Shown here in pieces: positions 53,385 through 62,644 of a stretch of 64,000 bases of DNA. Location of the stretch: NCBI GenBank assembly GCA_023213195.1, contig CP096135.1, forward strand, positions 2,352,842-2,416,841, given 5' to 3'. A model generated the notes under the pieces. It was not told the DNA's origin. It saw only the letters and a program-made list of their open reading frames with translations, and ran no database searches. Every line of letters begins with the position of its first letter. Positions within the stretch are counted from its first letter, which is position 1. Origin of the DNA: Sphingobacteriales bacterium JAD_PAG50586_3 (lineage in GTDB: Bacteria; Bacteroidota; Bacteroidia; CAMBQF01). The translations under genes and the position numbers were made by a program.

Positions 53385-55646
53385 ATGGTTAATTCAATTG
53401 AGAATGCCTTTTTGCCTTTGTTTTACCTTGTTTGGTCGGACGATTTACTTACCAAAGAAGAGTTTACAACCCTTGATAGCTTTATAAAAAATCAAAGTTG
53501 GATTGATGAGGCGGAAAAAGAAATACTCTTAAAATACATTGATATATCGCACCCACCAACACGCGCAAGGTTGATAGAGTGGAAAGCGACTATTGCAGAC
53601 GCTGTGGCACTGAGCCCGGAGACAAAATCTCTTATTGATGTTATGCTTACGCTGGCGGGGAATAATTCAGTAATAAAACAGCATAAACCGGCCTTTAAAA
53701 AGCTAGAAAACGATTTAGGCATTTTAGGCGAAGAGGCTTTTAATTTCTTTAAAAAGTCTATAGACACTTTCACCTCTAATCACCATACAGAAAGCTGTTT
53801 TGATATAGCCAAACTAACTAATCTGTTAGATGGTAGCGAAGCAGATATTATAAATAAAGTAAAAGAGGTTATTAGTCGCCCTGCCTTTGCTTACGAAACA
53901 TCTACCGATGTTATAACCTACCGTGAGAAGGTTTTTGAATGGTGTAAAATTTTGGCCGATGAAAATTTAGGCAACATGGCCTACCCTAAAGAGTATGGTG
54001 GAGATGGAGATTTTGCAGGCTACTTTGCCGTAATGGAAACCCTAAGCTACCACGACCTTAGCCTGGTTATAAAATTTGGCGTTCAGTTTGGCTTATGGGG
54101 CATTAGTGTGCAGTTGCTGGGTACTGAAAAGCACGCTGCCAAATACCTGCGCGATATTGGTACACTAAAGTTGCCCGGTTGCTTTGCCATGACAGAGACC
54201 AACCACGGCTCTAACGTTAAAGGCCTGGAAACAACAGCTACTTACAACCACGCCACACAAACCTTTACCATACACACCCCGCACAAAAACGCCCAAAAGG
54301 AATACATAGGCAATGCCGCTATGCACGGACAAATGGCTACTGTTTTTGCCAAGCTTATTATAGATGGTGCAGACTATGGCGTTAACGCTTTTGTAGTGCC
54401 TTTACGCGACAATAGCGGGCAAACCCTGCCCGGCATAACCATTGGCGATTGTGGCCTTAAAATGGGCCTTAACGGGGTTGATAATGGCACCATTAGCTTT
54501 GCTAATGTGGTGATACCTAAAGACAATATGCTCGATAGGTTTGCCAGTATTAACGATAAAGGGGAATTTGAAAGCCCTATACCTAGCGATGACCGCCGCT
54601 TTTTTACCATGCTGGGCACGTTGGTTGGCGGGCGCATTGGTATACCGCGCTCTGCGTTGTCTGCGGCAAAGTCTGGGCTTAGTATAGCCATTAAGTATGG
54701 CGATAGGCGCCGCCAGTTTGGGCCCGATGGAGGCTCTGAAGTGCCTGTGCTAAACTACCGCATACACCAGCGCCGCCTTATGCCTCTGTTGGCTCAAACC
54801 TATGCCATGCACTTTGGCCTGCAATACCTTACACAGCGCTTTTTAGCCCGCAAAGAAGAAGAAATACAGGAAATAGAGGCCCTTGCAGCCGGTATGAAAG
54901 CATACGTAACATGGGCCGTACGCGACATTTTGCAGGAGTGCCGTGAGGCTTGTGGTGGCAAAGGCTATTTAGCAGAAAACCGCATTGCTGCCCTTAAAAA
55001 CGACACCGAAATTTATACCACTTTTGAGGGCGACAACACCGTACTTATGCTGCTGGTAGCCAAAAACCGTCTGTCGGTTTTTAGGAAGAAGTATGGTAAG
55101 TTAGATGCTAAGGGCATTATAGACTATGTGGTAGACAATGTTAGTACCGCTATTACCGAGAAAAACCCCATTGCCACCCGTAAAACAGGCGATGAGCATT
55201 TACTCGACCGCCACTTTCACCAACAGGCCTTTGAGCACCGCGAAAAAACAACCCTTGCCGCCGCTGCCCGCCGCCTTAAAAGCCTTATTGACGATAGCCT
55301 TGACGCGTACGATGCCTTTAATGTAGCCCAACACCAATTGCTTGATGTGGGCCGTGCCTACTTGGAACGCATTATACTGGAGCAGTTTAACACAGCCATA
55401 GACTCTGTTACTGATGAAGCCTGCAAAGCAACACTAACCAAATTAGCGCAGCTATATGCCCTAGCCCAAATAGAAAAGAACAAGAGCTGGTATTTAGAAG
55501 ATGGCTATATGGAAGCTGCTAAAACCAAAGCCATCCGCAAAATGGTTAACCAACTGTGTTGGGAAATCAGGGCTGATGCCGTACCGCTAACCGAAGCTTT
55601 TAATATACCCGCGGCTTGCCTTGTTGCACCTATTGCAATGAAGTAA
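53385..55646 (+). CDS. Acyl-CoA dehydrogenase/oxidase family protein
   Basis: 753 residues, longer than ordinary acyl-CoA dehydrogenases (about 390) and near acyl-CoA oxidase size. A helical N-terminal extension (about 1-130) precedes the FAD domain: FAMTETNHGSNVKGLETTATY, GVDNGTISFANVVIPKDNML and REACGGKGYLAENRIAALKNDTEIYTTFEGDNTVLML, where the family's catalytic Glu is present. The C-terminal half contains the extra helical domain of acyl-CoA oxidases. It introduces the first double bond in beta-oxidation. ATG 53385 lies 5 nt after a -7 box. Confidence 0.87.
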   Translation: MVNSIENAFLPLFYLVWSDDLLTKEEFTTLDSFIKNQSWIDEAEKEILLKYIDISHPPTRARLIEWKATIADAVALSPETKSLIDVMLTLAGNNSVIKQHKPAFKKLENDLGILGEEAFNFFKKSIDTFTSNHHTESCFDIAKLTNLLDGSEADIINKVKEVISRPAFAYETSTDVITYREKVFEWCKILADENLGNMAYPKEYGGDGDFAGYFAVMETLSYHDLSLVIKFGVQFGLWGISVQLLGTEKHAAKYLRDIGTLKLPGCFAMTETNHGSNVKGLETTATYNHATQTFTIHTPHKNAQKEYIGNAAMHGQMATVFAKLIIDGADYGVNAFVVPLRDNSGQTLPGITIGDCGLKMGLNGVDNGTISFANVVIPKDNMLDRFASINDKGEFESPIPSDDRRFFTMLGTLVGGRIGIPRSALSAAKSGLSIAIKYGDRRRQFGPDGGSEVPVLNYRIHQRRLMPLLAQTYAMHFGLQYLTQRFLARKEEEIQEIEALAAGMKAYVTWAVRDILQECREACGGKGYLAENRIAALKNDTEIYTTFEGDNTVLMLLVAKNRLSVFRKKYGKLDAKGIIDYVVDNVSTAITEKNPIATRKTGDEHLLDRHFHQQAFEHREKTTLAAAARRLKSLIDDSLDAYDAFNVAQHQLLDVGRAYLERIILEQFNTAIDSVTDEACKATLTKLAQLYALAQIEKNKSWYLEDGYMEAAKTKAIRKMVNQLCWEIRADAVPLTEAFNIPAACLVAPIAMK

Positions 55647-55685
55647 ATTACATGAAAAACGTAACCAACTGTTTCTAAATAAAAA

Positions 55686-55716
55686 AATCCCGACTACATT
55701 TAGTAATCGGGATTAA
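55686..55716. terminator. Bidirectional terminator between the acyl-CoA dehydrogenase gene and metK
   Basis: AATCCCGA and TCGGGATT stem with a T run on the plus strand and an A run on the 5' side (T run on the minus strand). Confidence 0.75.
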
Positions 55717-55751
55717 TGTTAAAACCGCCAGGGCGATTTATTATTTTTTAG

Positions 55752-57278
55752 TTATGCAACAACGGCTGCTTTAGCAGGGCGACCACGTTTAGCGCCGGTA
55801 GCTTTTTTAGCCACTTTGGCTGTACGTTTAGCGGTAGCTTTTGGTGCAGCATCTACTTTGCGTGGACGGCCTACTTTGCCTGTACCGGTAGTAGCTTTGT
55901 ATTTACGGGGACGGCCACGTTTTTTAGGACGGCCCGGGCCACGTTTTGGTTTTTCAACCATTGCCAAAAGCTCTTCGTAAGTATACGCTTTCTCCGGACG
56001 GCCACGGCCACGCTGAGGTTTCTCGTATTTCTTAAGGGCTTTTTTAATTGCTTTAACATAATCAAGCTCTTCCCAAGGGAATAGTTTAACCTTGATTTTT
56101 TTAATATTACCACCACCATCTTTAAAGGTTTTGGTTACGGTTTGTGGGGTGCGGCCCATGTGTCCGTAAGCGGCAGTTTCAGTATAAATAGGGGTACGTA
56201 AAGCAAAACGTTTTTCAATAGCGTAAGGGCGCATATCAAATACTTTAGAAAGCACCTGTGCCAATTCGCCATCGGTTAAATGTAATTTGCAAGTACCGTA
56301 AGTGTTTACAAACAAGCCAACAGGCTCGGCAACACCAATAGCGTAAGCTACTTGTACCAAAGCTTCATCGCAAACACCGGCAGCAACAAGGTTTTTAGCC
56401 ATGTGGCGTGCAGCGTAAGCGGCAGAGCGGTCTACTTTAGAAGGGTCTTTACCAGAGAAAGCGCCACCACCGTGGGCACCGCGTCCGCCATAGGTATCAA
56501 CAATAATTTTACGGCCAGTTAAACCGGTATCGCCGTGTGGGCCACCAATAACAAATTTGCCGGTTGGGTTTACGTGAAGTTTATAACGAGAGTTAAATAA
56601 AGCCTGAACACGCTCCGGCACTTGCTTTAAAATACGAGGGATAAGTATTTCCTGAACGTCTTTTTTAATCTGGGCCAACATTTCAGGCTCTTTTGCAAAG
56701 TCGTCGTGCTGGGTAGAAAGTACTAATGCGTTTATGCGTAAAGGTTGGTTATCATCGCCATACTCTATAGTAACCTGGCTTTTAGCATCGGGGCGCAGGT
56801 AGGTCATTACCTTACCTTCGCGGCGTATAACTGCCAGTTCGCGTAGCATTAAGTGAGCCAGTTCTAAAGGAAGCGGCATATAGGTATCGGTTTCGCGGCA
56901 AGCGTAACCAAACATCATACCTTGGTCGCCGGCGCCCTGGTCTTCTTTCTTTTTACGTTCAACGCCCTGGTTAATGTCAGCGCTTTGTTCGTGTATGGCA
57001 GAGAATATACCGCAAGAGTTTGCCTCAAACATATATTCGCTTTTAGTGTAGCCAATTTTACGTATTACCTCGCGGGTAATTTCCTGTACATCTAAATAAG
57101 TCCTTGATTTAACTTCGCCCGCTAAAACTACCTGTCCGGTAGTTACTAAGGTTTCGCAAGCTACTTTAGAATTAGGGTCGAATGCTAAGAAGTGGTCAAT
57201 TAATGCGTCTGAAATTTGATCGGCAACTTTATCAGGGTGACCCTCTGATACCGATTCTGATGTAAATAAATATCCCAT
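55752..57278 (-). CDS. metK: S-adenosylmethionine synthase with an AT-hook C-terminal tail
   Basis: 508 residues. Residues 1 to about 410 are a full MetK core: [23 protein letters not shown] site [59 protein letters not shown]. Ordinary MetK ends there (380-420 residues). Residues about 412-508 add a Lys/Arg/Ala/Pro-rich tail with five GRP-centred AT-hook-like cores ([37 protein letters not shown]), which bind the minor groove of AT-rich DNA in other proteins. The frame through the tail is intact and there is no frameshift. It converges with the acyl-CoA dehydrogenase gene and is divergent from the WG-repeat gene. Confidence 0.93.
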   Translation of the reverse strand: MGYLFTSESVSEGHPDKVADQISDALIDHFLAFDPNSKVACETLVTTGQVVLAGEVKSRTYLDVQEITREVIRKIGYTKSEYMFEANSCGIFSAIHEQSADINQGVERKKKEDQGAGDQGMMFGYACRETDTYMPLPLELAHLMLRELAVIRREGKVMTYLRPDAKSQVTIEYGDDNQPLRINALVLSTQHDDFAKEPEMLAQIKKDVQEILIPRILKQVPERVQALFNSRYKLHVNPTGKFVIGGPHGDTGLTGRKIIVDTYGGRGAHGGGAFSGKDPSKVDRSAAYAARHMAKNLVAAGVCDEALVQVAYAIGVAEPVGLFVNTYGTCKLHLTDGELAQVLSKVFDMRPYAIEKRFALRTPIYTETAAYGHMGRTPQTVTKTFKDGGGNIKKIKVKLFPWEELDYVKAIKKALKKYEKPQRGRGRPEKAYTYEELLAMVEKPKRGPGRPKKRGRPRKYKATTGTGKVGRPRKVDAAPKATAKRTAKVAKKATGAKRGRPAKAAVVA

Positions 57279-57310
57279 TTGTAAAATAATATTTTTTAAA
57301 GTTAAGATTG

Positions 57311-57318
57311 CAAAAATA
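57311..57318 (-). promoter_or_regulatory. TAnnTTTG -7 element for metK
   Basis: TATTTTTG on the minus strand, 32 nt upstream of the ATG at 57278. No SAM riboswitch core was recognised in the 207-bp gap. Confidence 0.4.
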
Positions 57319-57505
57319 GCTTAATTTATTAATTACAGATAATTGATTGTGTATTTTTTTAGCATTAAATTGTTTATTAAAATTATTATGCCGATTTTAA
57401 AATTTGTTATCAACATTTGAGTGTATATTGTGTTGTATCAAATTATACGATAATTATTGCCTTGGTTTAGAATGAAAGTTAATATTGCAAAATAATTTGA
57501 TTGAA

Positions 57506-59682
57506 ATGGGGAAACGTTTGGTTGTACTTTTTATTGCGTTACTTATTTGTTGTAGTGCTTATGCCCAAAAGAAAATGGGTAAAGCATACAGTGCACTTAA
57601 AATATACAATTACTTTGAAGCAAGGAAGATATTTAAAGAAGAACTTAGGAAAAGCAAAGTAACATTTACTGTTGATACTACATTAAAAACCAAGCCATAT
57701 AAGAACCCACAATACCTTGCCTCGGCAGCTTTTGGCCTTGGTACTATATATGCGCGTACCGATAATCCTTTTACAAACCTTGACAGTGCCTACCTTTATG
57801 CCCGCCTGGCCGACAGTTTGTTTACACTATCTAACACAGAACAAATAGCTAAACTATCCAAGGCCCAGTTACCGCCTGATAGTGTGGCTATAGATAGTTT
57901 ATTTGCCCGTATATACACCCGTGGCTATACAGAGGCGCAACAACTGAATACCGTTGGCGCTTACGATAGCTACATAAACCGATTTCCGCAAAGTAGTTAT
58001 GTGGGAGTAGCCCGCCAAAAGATAGAAGATATAGATTGGGATGAAGCCCAAAAAGACGATACCTACCAAACATATAAATCGTTTTTAAATAAGTACCCAT
58101 ATTCTGTAAGGGCAACCAAGGCAAAGGCCGCTTATGAACTTACGCTTTTTAAAACCTTAACCAAGGGCAACACTGTAAGTGTTTACCGCAACTTTGTAGA
58201 CAACTTCCCGAACAGCCCCTATGCTTTGCAGGCGCAAGACAGTGTGTACTCGCTATCTACCAAAAGCGGCGTGGTTACCGATTATTATAAATTTATCCGC
58301 CAAAACCCCAACAACCGCAATGTTGATAACGCATGGGACAGGCTATATATAGTTTACAATGCCGATGGGTTGGAAACTACCCTGAAACGTTTTAAAGATG
58401 AATACCCCGATTACCCGGGTACGGCCCGCCTTGGCTTAGATTTAAAACTGGCAGGCGCTGTGCTGCTTCCTTTTGAAAAAGGTGGCAAATGGGGTTATAT
58501 AGATACCACCGGTGCTACGGTTATTCAACCGCAATATGATTGGGCCGAAGTATTTTCTGATGGCCTTGCAGCTGTGGGTATGAATGGTAAAACAGCTTAT
58601 ATAAATAAAACAGCACAGGTAATTGTTAAAGCTGATTTTGATGAAGGCTATGCCTACACCGGCAACTACACTGTTGTAATGCAAGGCGGTAAATATGGAA
58701 TTATAGACCGGATAGGTAAAGTTATTGTTCCGTTTGAGTATGACGATATAGCAGTGTTTAGCGATGGGTTTGCCGTTATTACCAAGGGCGATTTGCAAGG
58801 CTATGTTAATACCCAAGGAGAGGTTGTTATTAAGCCGGTATACGAAGAAGCATCAGACTTTGTAAATGGTATTGCAGTGGTTAAAAAAGATGGTAAGTAT
58901 GGCTATATTAACCAAAGTGGCAGCTACATAATAGAACCTAAATATGAGTGGGCCGAGAATTTTAAAGATGGTATTGCCCGCGCTAAAATGAATGGCCTAT
59001 CGGGACTGATTAACAAGCAGGAGCTACCCTGGCCGATTTTAAATACAGCGTTATCAGCTCTTTTACTGATGGGCTGGCAATTGTTACCCTTAATGGTAGC
59101 ATGGGCTACATAAACACCAAAGGCACAGAAGTTATTAAGCCCCAATATAGTTTTGCATTGCCATTTAGCTACAACACCATGGTAGGCGATACTATTGCAA
59201 AAGTAGAATGGAAGAAGAAAAGGGGCTTTATTTTTAAGAACGACAAATCGGTTTACCAATTTAAGTTTGATGATGTTAACACCCCCGCCGAAGGGATGAT
59301 GGCCGCCAAACAAAAGGGTAAATGGGGCTTTGTAGATAAGGCGCAGAAAAATATTATCCCCTTTAAGTTTGATAATGCGGGCAGTTTTAAAAATGGCATG
59401 GCTTTGGCAAGTGCTAAAGGCAAAACCGGTGTTATAGACCGTAACGGTAAATGGGTTGTAGAAGCTAAATACGATGAGGTTTTTGATAGCTATGTTGAAA
59501 ATGCCTTTTTGGTTAGGCAGGACGAGAAGTACGGTATTGTTGGTAAAACCGGAAACGAAATATTGCCTGTGCAGTACAATGAGCCTGAAAATATAACCGG
59601 CGATATATACCTGCTAACCGTTGGCGATAAAATAGCCTACTATAACATGGTTACCCGTAGGTTTATATGGCAACAACAATAA
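57506..59682 (+). CDS. WG-repeat (beta-propeller-like) protein with N-terminal tetratricopeptide-like region (one frameshift)
   Basis: About 726 residues. Signal peptide (CSAYAQ, about residue 22), a helical region like TPR repeats (ALKIYNYFEARKIFKEEL, YLYARLADSLFTLS), then at least eight WG repeats built on G(K)WGYIDTTG and similar, each about 45 residues, from about residue 320 on. The frame breaks at about 59020-59024 (missing G in AGGAG); repair gives NKQGATLADFKYSVISSFTDG. WG repeats fold as a propeller and bind proteins. ATG 57506 gives a good signal peptide. The function is unknown. Confidence 0.82.
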
Positions 59683-59687
59683 GATAA

Positions 59688-60461
59688 ATGAATAAGACGA
59701 TAGTATATTTAGCCATTAGTGCAGTAATAACATTTAGTTACCCTATTATGAATACAGCATTTGGCAACGATGATTATACACTAACCCCGGCTGACGATAA
59801 GCTGCGCCAGTACCTTAGCGGTAAGTTTGAGCCTAAAACAGATAGCCTGTTTGTTACTATACCTGCCCAGTACTCTGGTAAGGCCGATGAGCAGTACCTG
59901 CGCAAAGAAGCTATGGATGGGTTTGCTAAAATGGCTGACGAAGCTAAGAAAGAGGGGATAAGCCTAAAGATTGTATCGGCAACACGAAACTTTTACAGCC
60001 AAAAAGCTATTTGGGAGGCCAAATGGAATGGTACCCGTGCCGACTGGAAAGATGTTGCCACTAAATACCCCGTAGCGGTAGACCGTGCTACGGCTATTTT
60101 GCGTTACAGCTCTATGCTCTGGCACATCTCGCCACCACTGGGGTACCGATATTGATATTAACAGCGTAGAACCATCATACTTTATCACCAAAAAAGGCAA
60201 AAAGAATACGATTGGCTGGTAAAAAATGCTGCCCGTTTTGGCTTTTGCCAACCTTATAGCGTAAAAGGTACAGCGCGCCCCAATGGCTACGAAGAAGAGA
60301 AGTGGCACTGGAGCTACATGCCTCTATCTAAAGGCTTTTTAAGCAGCTACCCAACTACAGTAAGCTACCCCGATATTAAAGGTTTTGATGGTGATGAAAC
60401 CGCAGAACCGCTAAAAGTGATTGATAACTACGTGTTGGGGGTTAGTAATGATTGTAAGTAG
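59688..60461 (+). CDS. M15 family (VanY-like) D-alanyl-D-alanine carboxypeptidase (two frameshifts)
   Basis: About 257 residues after repair. An N-terminal hydrophobic leader (residues 3-20) precedes the M15 domain: SLKIVSATRNFYSQKAIWEAKWNG, SRHHWGTDIDINS (zinc ligands H and D) and EEEKWHWSYMP (catalytic Glu and zinc His). The break near 60115-60119 involves one extra base in the CTCT stretch before GGCACATCTCGCC, and one missing G near 60208-60209 (KKGKKEYDWLVK). It trims peptidoglycan stem peptides. It starts 5 bp after the WG-repeat gene stop. The stop (60459-60461) directly precedes a heptamer array. Confidence 0.8.
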
Positions 60462-60496
60462 TTGCCAGTTCTCAGTTTCCGGTTGCCAGTTAAATG
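60462..60496. repeat. Solitary 7-bp-period array after the M15 peptidase gene
   Basis: Units TTGCCAG, TTCTCAG, TTTCCGG, TTGCCAG and TTAAATG, starting on the base after the stop codon. The theme is the same as the array at 24716-24771. Confidence 0.75.
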
Positions 60497-60521
60497 ATAA
60501 TAGAAGAGATATTAATACACA

Positions 60522-60550
60522 AAAGAGGGCTGCCAATGGCAGCCCTCTTT
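60522..60550. terminator. Bidirectional terminator after the M15 peptidase gene
   Basis: AAAGAGGGCTGCC and GGCAGCCCTCTTT form a 13-bp perfect stem with a 3-nt loop. Positioned between convergent genes. Confidence 0.85.
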
Positions 60551-60576
60551 GTATGGTGAGTTTTGTTAGAACTGTT

Positions 60577-61515
60577 TTAGTAGGCTATCACCGCCGAACC
60601 AATATCGCCGTTTAGGCGGGTCCACTCTATTTTGTAGCCGTAAGCGCAAGAGCCGCCTGCGGGGCTTCCTTGTGCATCAACCCCAAAGGTTAAAGAAACA
60701 GTGCGGTTGTTGTAGGTGTGTACGCGTACGCCGTTAACGGGCCTGTCCCAACCGCAACCCTCCAGCAATACTAATGCTGATGGTGCCTGTAGCAAAAAGT
60801 TATTACCCAAACGGTTAATACCGCCAACGGTGCAAACATTGTTGCTAATGGTAGTATCACCTTCTACAATAAGGCGGGTGTTGCCTCCGTTAGCATCGTA
60901 GGTGTTTTTGCGGGCTATCCACCAGGTGCGTTGTGTTCCATCATCAAAAGTAACCTGCATGCTGCCACGTACTTTGTGGGTAACCTGTGGGTTTTGACCC
61001 AGTGTGCGTATCAGTCCGCCGGTAAGGTTAATATAGGTTTTAGTACCGTTGTAAGTAAACTCTGTAGCTGTAGCAATATGCTCTACCTTATAGTTGGTAA
61101 AGGTTACCAATAATACAGCGCCAATATCAGACCATTTAGCGCCCGCTACAAGCTTGGCCCTGATAGTGCCACCGCGTATTTTACCGCCGCAAGGGGTGTT
61201 GCCATCAAACGTAATGGTAATTTGCTTTTGCGATGTTAGCATGCTGGTATCTATAGATGCTCCGCAAATTTGAATCATAGCCTGTACCTGGTTGGCACCG
61301 CCGGGCTCTGATAAACGCAAGGCTAAGCTGGTAAAAGAAAAGGCTTCGCTGCCTGCGTTACCACCTTCGTCAATATCAGATTGTACTTTGGCGTTGTCGT
61401 TACCCAGTTTTAGGTCGTCGCCGGGGCCATCAGTATTCTTTTTACAGGCCGAAAATGTTATAGCAAATGCTGCTACCAGTGTTGTAAGGGTTAAAAATAT
61501 GTTTTTAGTCTTCAT
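60577..61515 (-). CDS. Lipoprotein, hypothetical (beta-rich)
   Basis: 312 residues. The signal peptide has lipobox FSAC at about residues 21-24, followed by an acidic linker (NTDGPGDDLK) and a beta-rich domain with TITFDGNTPCGGKIRGGTIRA and RGSMQVTFDDGTQRTWWIARK. A repeated Cys pattern (AMIQICGAS, NTPCGGK, EGCGWDR, GSCAYGY) suggests disulfides. No family was identified. It lies after a good bidirectional terminator and, as the last gene before a gap, is probably monocistronic. Confidence 0.7.
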   Translation of the reverse strand: MKTKNIFLTLTTLVAAFAITFSACKKNTDGPGDDLKLGNDNAKVQSDIDEGGNAGSEAFSFTSLALRLSEPGGANQVQAMIQICGASIDTSMLTSQKQITITFDGNTPCGGKIRGGTIRAKLVAGAKWSDIGAVLLVTFTNYKVEHIATATEFTYNGTKTYINLTGGLIRTLGQNPQVTHKVRGSMQVTFDDGTQRTWWIARKNTYDANGGNTRLIVEGDTTISNNVCTVGGINRLGNNFLLQAPSALVLLEGCGWDRPVNGVRVHTYNNRTVSLTFGVDAQGSPAGGSCAYGYKIEWTRLNGDIGSAVIAY

Positions 61516-61600
61516 AATTTATACTATTGGTATTGTTGCGGTTGGTATGACAACAATTTACTACAAAGGTTTAATGTTACCTTGATATTTTTACTGTTAA

Positions 61601-61981
61601 TTACTTACCTATAATGAGTTTCAACGCGATAAGGAATAGAAAACCGCCGAAAATTTTCTTTACTATGTTTTGGTCTATTGATATTGCCACCTTAGAACCA
61701 AAGAAACTGCCTGCCATAAATGTTATAAGCATAACAAAAACGTAGGGCCATTGTATGTTGCCCGATTTATGGTAGTTCCATGCAGCAAGGGCGAATGATA
61801 GGGGTATTAAAAACAAGGCGGTGCTGGTGCCTTGTGCCTGCTGTTGGGTAAGGCCAAGAAATAAAACCAGCGCCGGCACAATAATAACGCCGCCGCCAAC
61901 GCCTACAAGGCCGCTAATAAAACCCGCGCCAATGCCAATGGCCAGCAATATTAAAACCGTATTTGTATCCATCTTTTTCAT
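61601..61981 (-). CDS. Half-size TauE/SafE (DUF81) family permease
   Basis: 126-127 residues with four hydrophobic segments. The N-terminal repeat half matches TauE: IGAGFISGLVGVGGGVIIVPAL and TQQQAQGTSTALFLIPLSFALAAW. The usual protein has about 250 residues with two inverted repeats; here only one repeat is present and no second gene adjoins. It may dimerise to form the transporter, as other half-size members are thought to do, or be a truncated relict. ATG 61981 is used; the upstream TTG (61993) falls inside the promoter. Confidence 0.75.
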   Translation of the reverse strand: MKKMDTNTVLILLAIGIGAGFISGLVGVGGGVIIVPALVLFLGLTQQQAQGTSTALFLIPLSFALAAWNYHKSGNIQWPYVFVMLITFMAGSFFGSKVAISIDQNIVKKIFGGFLFLIALKLIIGK

Positions 61982-61990
61982 ATTTAGCTT

Positions 61991-61998
61991 CAAAGGTA
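61991..61998 (-). promoter_or_regulatory. TAnnTTTG -7 element for the TauE-like gene
   Basis: TACCTTTG on the minus strand, 9 nt before the ATG at 61981, in the 42-bp divergent gap with queE. Confidence 0.5.
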
Positions 61999-62011
61999 GT
62001 ATACTAAACTG

Positions 62012-62019
62012 TAATTTTG
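62012..62019 (+). promoter_or_regulatory. TAnnTTTG -7 element for queE
   Basis: TAATTTTG, ending 4 nt before the ATG at 62024. Confidence 0.5.
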
Positions 62020-62023
62020 TGTT

Positions 62024-62644
62024 ATGAATGTTACAATAGCCACAACAACCGTTTTACCTTTAATGGAGCATTTTTATACCATTCAGGGCGAGGGTGCCAA
62101 TACCGGGCAGGCAGCATACTTTTTGCGCCTGGGTGGTTGCGATGTGGGCTGTGTGTGGTGCGATGTAAAGGAAAGCTGGGATGCCGATGCCCACCCCAAG
62201 GTTGCCATTGCCGATATGGTAAAGTGGATTAAAGACACCCCTGCGCCTAATGTGGTTATTACCGGTGGCGAGCCTTTGCTGCACGACTTAACCGAACTTA
62301 CTGCTGAACTTAAAGCAGCAGGATTGAAGGTGTGGATAGAAACATCGGGTTCATCGCCATTAACAGGAACATTTGATTGGATATGTGTATCGCCCAAGAA
62401 GTTTAAAGCCCCGTTGCCCGAAGTGGTAGCCCAAGCCGACGAACTGAAAATTGTGGTATTTAATAAAAGTGATTTTGACTGGGCCCGCCAGCATGCCGAA
62501 ATGACTAAGCCCGGTTGTAAGTTATTTTTAGCACCCGAGTGGGGCAAGGAGAAAGAAATGCTGCCGCTGATAGTGGAGTATGTAAAGGCGCACCCACAAT
62601 GGCAAATATCTTTGCAAACGCATAAGTATATGGCTATTCCGTAG
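62024..62644 (+). CDS. queE: 7-carboxy-7-deazaguanine synthase QueE
   Basis: 206 residues, a compact radical-SAM enzyme. The iron-sulfur motif is in GGCDVGCVWCDVKESW (CX3CX2C as read), then VITGGEPLLHDLTEL and WIETSGSSPL. It makes CDG in queuosine biosynthesis. ATG 62024 lies 4 nt after a TAATTTTG -7 box. The last codons overlap (11 bp) the 3' end of a minus-strand gene. No other queuosine gene is in the window. Confidence 0.9.
   Translation: MNVTIATTTVLPLMEHFYTIQGEGANTGQAAYFLRLGGCDVGCVWCDVKESWDADAHPKVAIADMVKWIKDTPAPNVVITGGEPLLHDLTELTAELKAAGLKVWIETSGSSPLTGTFDWICVSPKKFKAPLPEVVAQADELKIVVFNKSDFDWARQHAEMTKPGCKLFLAPEWGKEKEMLPLIVEYVKAHPQWQISLQTHKYMAIP

Noticed and set aside
57279..57484. SAM riboswitch upstream of metK
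   Set aside because: The gap is AT-rich without the conserved SAM-I or SAM-II core or a leader terminator.
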